Shown here piece by piece: positions 5,963 through 6,927 of a stretch of DNA of 6,927 nucleotides. The stretch spans positions 1 through 6,927 of the forward strand of contig DJTQ01000238.1 of assembly GCA_002439285.1 (NCBI GenBank). Reading direction: 5' to 3'. The position numbers were made by a program, and so were the translations under genes. Position 1 is the stretch's first letter; each line of letters starts with the position of its first letter. This DNA is from Paenibacillaceae bacterium UBA6304. GTDB lineage: Bacteria; Bacillota; Bacilli; Paenibacillales; Paenibacillaceae. Below the pieces are notes generated by a model. The model saw nothing but the letters and a program-made list of their open reading frames with translations. It ran no database searches and was not told where the DNA came from.

Positions 5963-6927
5963 TTGAAACAATGGAAAGCTTATTTTAAATTTGTTAGGCC
6001 TTATACGAAGTGGATTATTCTAACCCTGATCATCGGGATTTTGAAATTCGGTATTCCGTCGCTCCTGCCGCTCGTTCAGAAATATGTGGTGGACGATATT
6101 TTGCTCAATCAGGTCGTCGATATCGGTGAGAAAATAAACCGGCTCCTGATCGTGCTTGGCGGCACCCTTTTCCTATTCGTTATCGTGCGCGGGCCGGTTG
6201 AGTATGCAAGGCAATATTTCGCCCAGTTCATTACAGCCAAAATTCTGTTCGACCTGCGCAACAAACTGTATGCCCATTTGCAGCGGTTGTCGCTTCGATA
6301 TTATCAGAATACCAAAGTGGGTGAAGTCATCTCGCGGTTTATCAATGACGCCGAGCAGACGAAAAATATCGTAGAAGTCGGCATGATGAATGTTTGGCTG
6401 GATTCGTTTACCTTGGTGTTTGTGCTCGGATTCATGTTATACCTTGATCCGTTCCTTACCCTTGTCGCGATTTCCATCTTTCCTCTTTATGCCATCGCGG
6501 TCAAAGTGTTGTACAAGCGGCTGAAGAAGCTTACCAAGGATCGCTCCGCCGCACTCGCCGGGATCCAGGCTTATTTGCATGAACGAATCCAAGGAATCTC
6601 GGTAATCCGCAGTTTTGCCTTGGAGCGCCACGACGCTCGGCAGTTCGAGGGGATTAACGGTAAATATCTCAGCAGGGCGATGGCGCATAGCCGATGGAAC
6701 GCATGGACGTTTGCCATTATCAATACACTGACGGATATTGCGCCGCTGCTCGTTATTGGATACGGGGGGTATCTGGTGATTCAAGACCATTTAACGCTCG
6801 GAACGTTCATTGCGTTTTTTGGCTACCTCGATCGTTTGTATGCTCCTTTGAAACGTCTCATCAACTCTTCCACGATCCTGACTCAGGCTTCCGCTTCTTG
6901 GGAGAGAGTGCTGGAACTGCTGGAGGA
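5963..6927 (+). CDS. ABC exporter half-transporter, membrane domain (partial)
   Basis: An uninterrupted frame of 321 codons runs off the right edge. It encodes the type-1 ABC exporter membrane domain of the MsbA/LmrA/BmrA class. Membrane helices lie at about residues 17-37, 60-80, 144-160, 163-183, 247-273 and 278-296. The first cytoplasmic loop carries GEVISRFINDAEQ (120-132) and the second coupling region LHERIQGISVIRSF (205-218), both hallmarks of the family. The ATPase domain with Walker A should follow beyond the window, for about 570-600 residues in total. Such proteins pump drugs, lipids or peptides and work as dimers, often with a second half encoded next door; the substrate is not readable here. 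The start is TTG with AGAGGGAAG upstream. An ATG at 5971 is out of frame and opens only five codons. Confidence 0.93.
   Translation, partial: MKQWKAYFKFVRPYTKWIILTLIIGILKFGIPSLLPLVQKYVVDDILLNQVVDIGEKINRLLIVLGGTLFLFVIVRGPVEYARQYFAQFITAKILFDLRNKLYAHLQRLSLRYYQNTKVGEVISRFINDAEQTKNIVEVGMMNVWLDSFTLVFVLGFMLYLDPFLTLVAISIFPLYAIAVKVLYKRLKKLTKDRSAALAGIQAYLHERIQGISVIRSFALERHDARQFEGINGKYLSRAMAHSRWNAWTFAIINTLTDIAPLLVIGYGGYLVIQDHLTLGTFIAFFGYLDRLYAPLKRLINSSTILTQASASWERVLELLE

Overview
The window looks like chromosomal DNA from a low-to-moderate GC Firmicute, most likely Paenibacillus or a close relative. The base composition is about half G+C by eye. The ribosome binding sites are strong AGGAGG types, there is a TTG start, and the protein families (CbxX/SpoVK-type AAA+ ATPase, phosphotransferase family, YRP-type ABC exporter half) are typical of that group. 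The genus call is inference; there is no rRNA or marker gene here.

Region 1 (1-3860) is a plus-strand operon. A scrap of an upstream gene ends at the left edge. It is followed closely by an 872-residue protein with three complete CbxX-type AAA+ modules in tandem, then a four-helix membrane protein, then a single-pass membrane protein with a beta-rich outer domain. Stop-start distances are tiny (6 bases) or overlapping (29 bases), so the three are probably made together. The operon ends in a strong hairpin that also works as a terminator for the opposing gene. No member has a function I can name. The layout (ATPase plus two membrane partners) suggests a membrane-linked machine, possibly related to type VII secretion, where CbxX-type ATPases (EccA) occur. 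This is the best candidate here for an undescribed system.

Region 2 (3882-5555) holds two divergent genes. One is a minus-strand 168-residue uncharacterised protein. The other is a plus-strand aminoglycoside phosphotransferase-family kinase with its catalytic HRDYHPAN and DW motifs intact. Their starts face an AT-rich core around 4500-4540.

Region 3 (5556-5962) has no convincing gene. It holds a striking structured repeat: 24-base inverted arms (22/24 matching), enclosing a second hairpin made of the same GGGTCTTATT motif. A further degenerate copy lies to its left, and a GC hairpin and a 12-base palindrome lie to its right.

Region 4 (5963-6927) is the start of an ABC exporter half-transporter. 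It begins at a TTG codon and is cut by the window edge before its ATPase domain.
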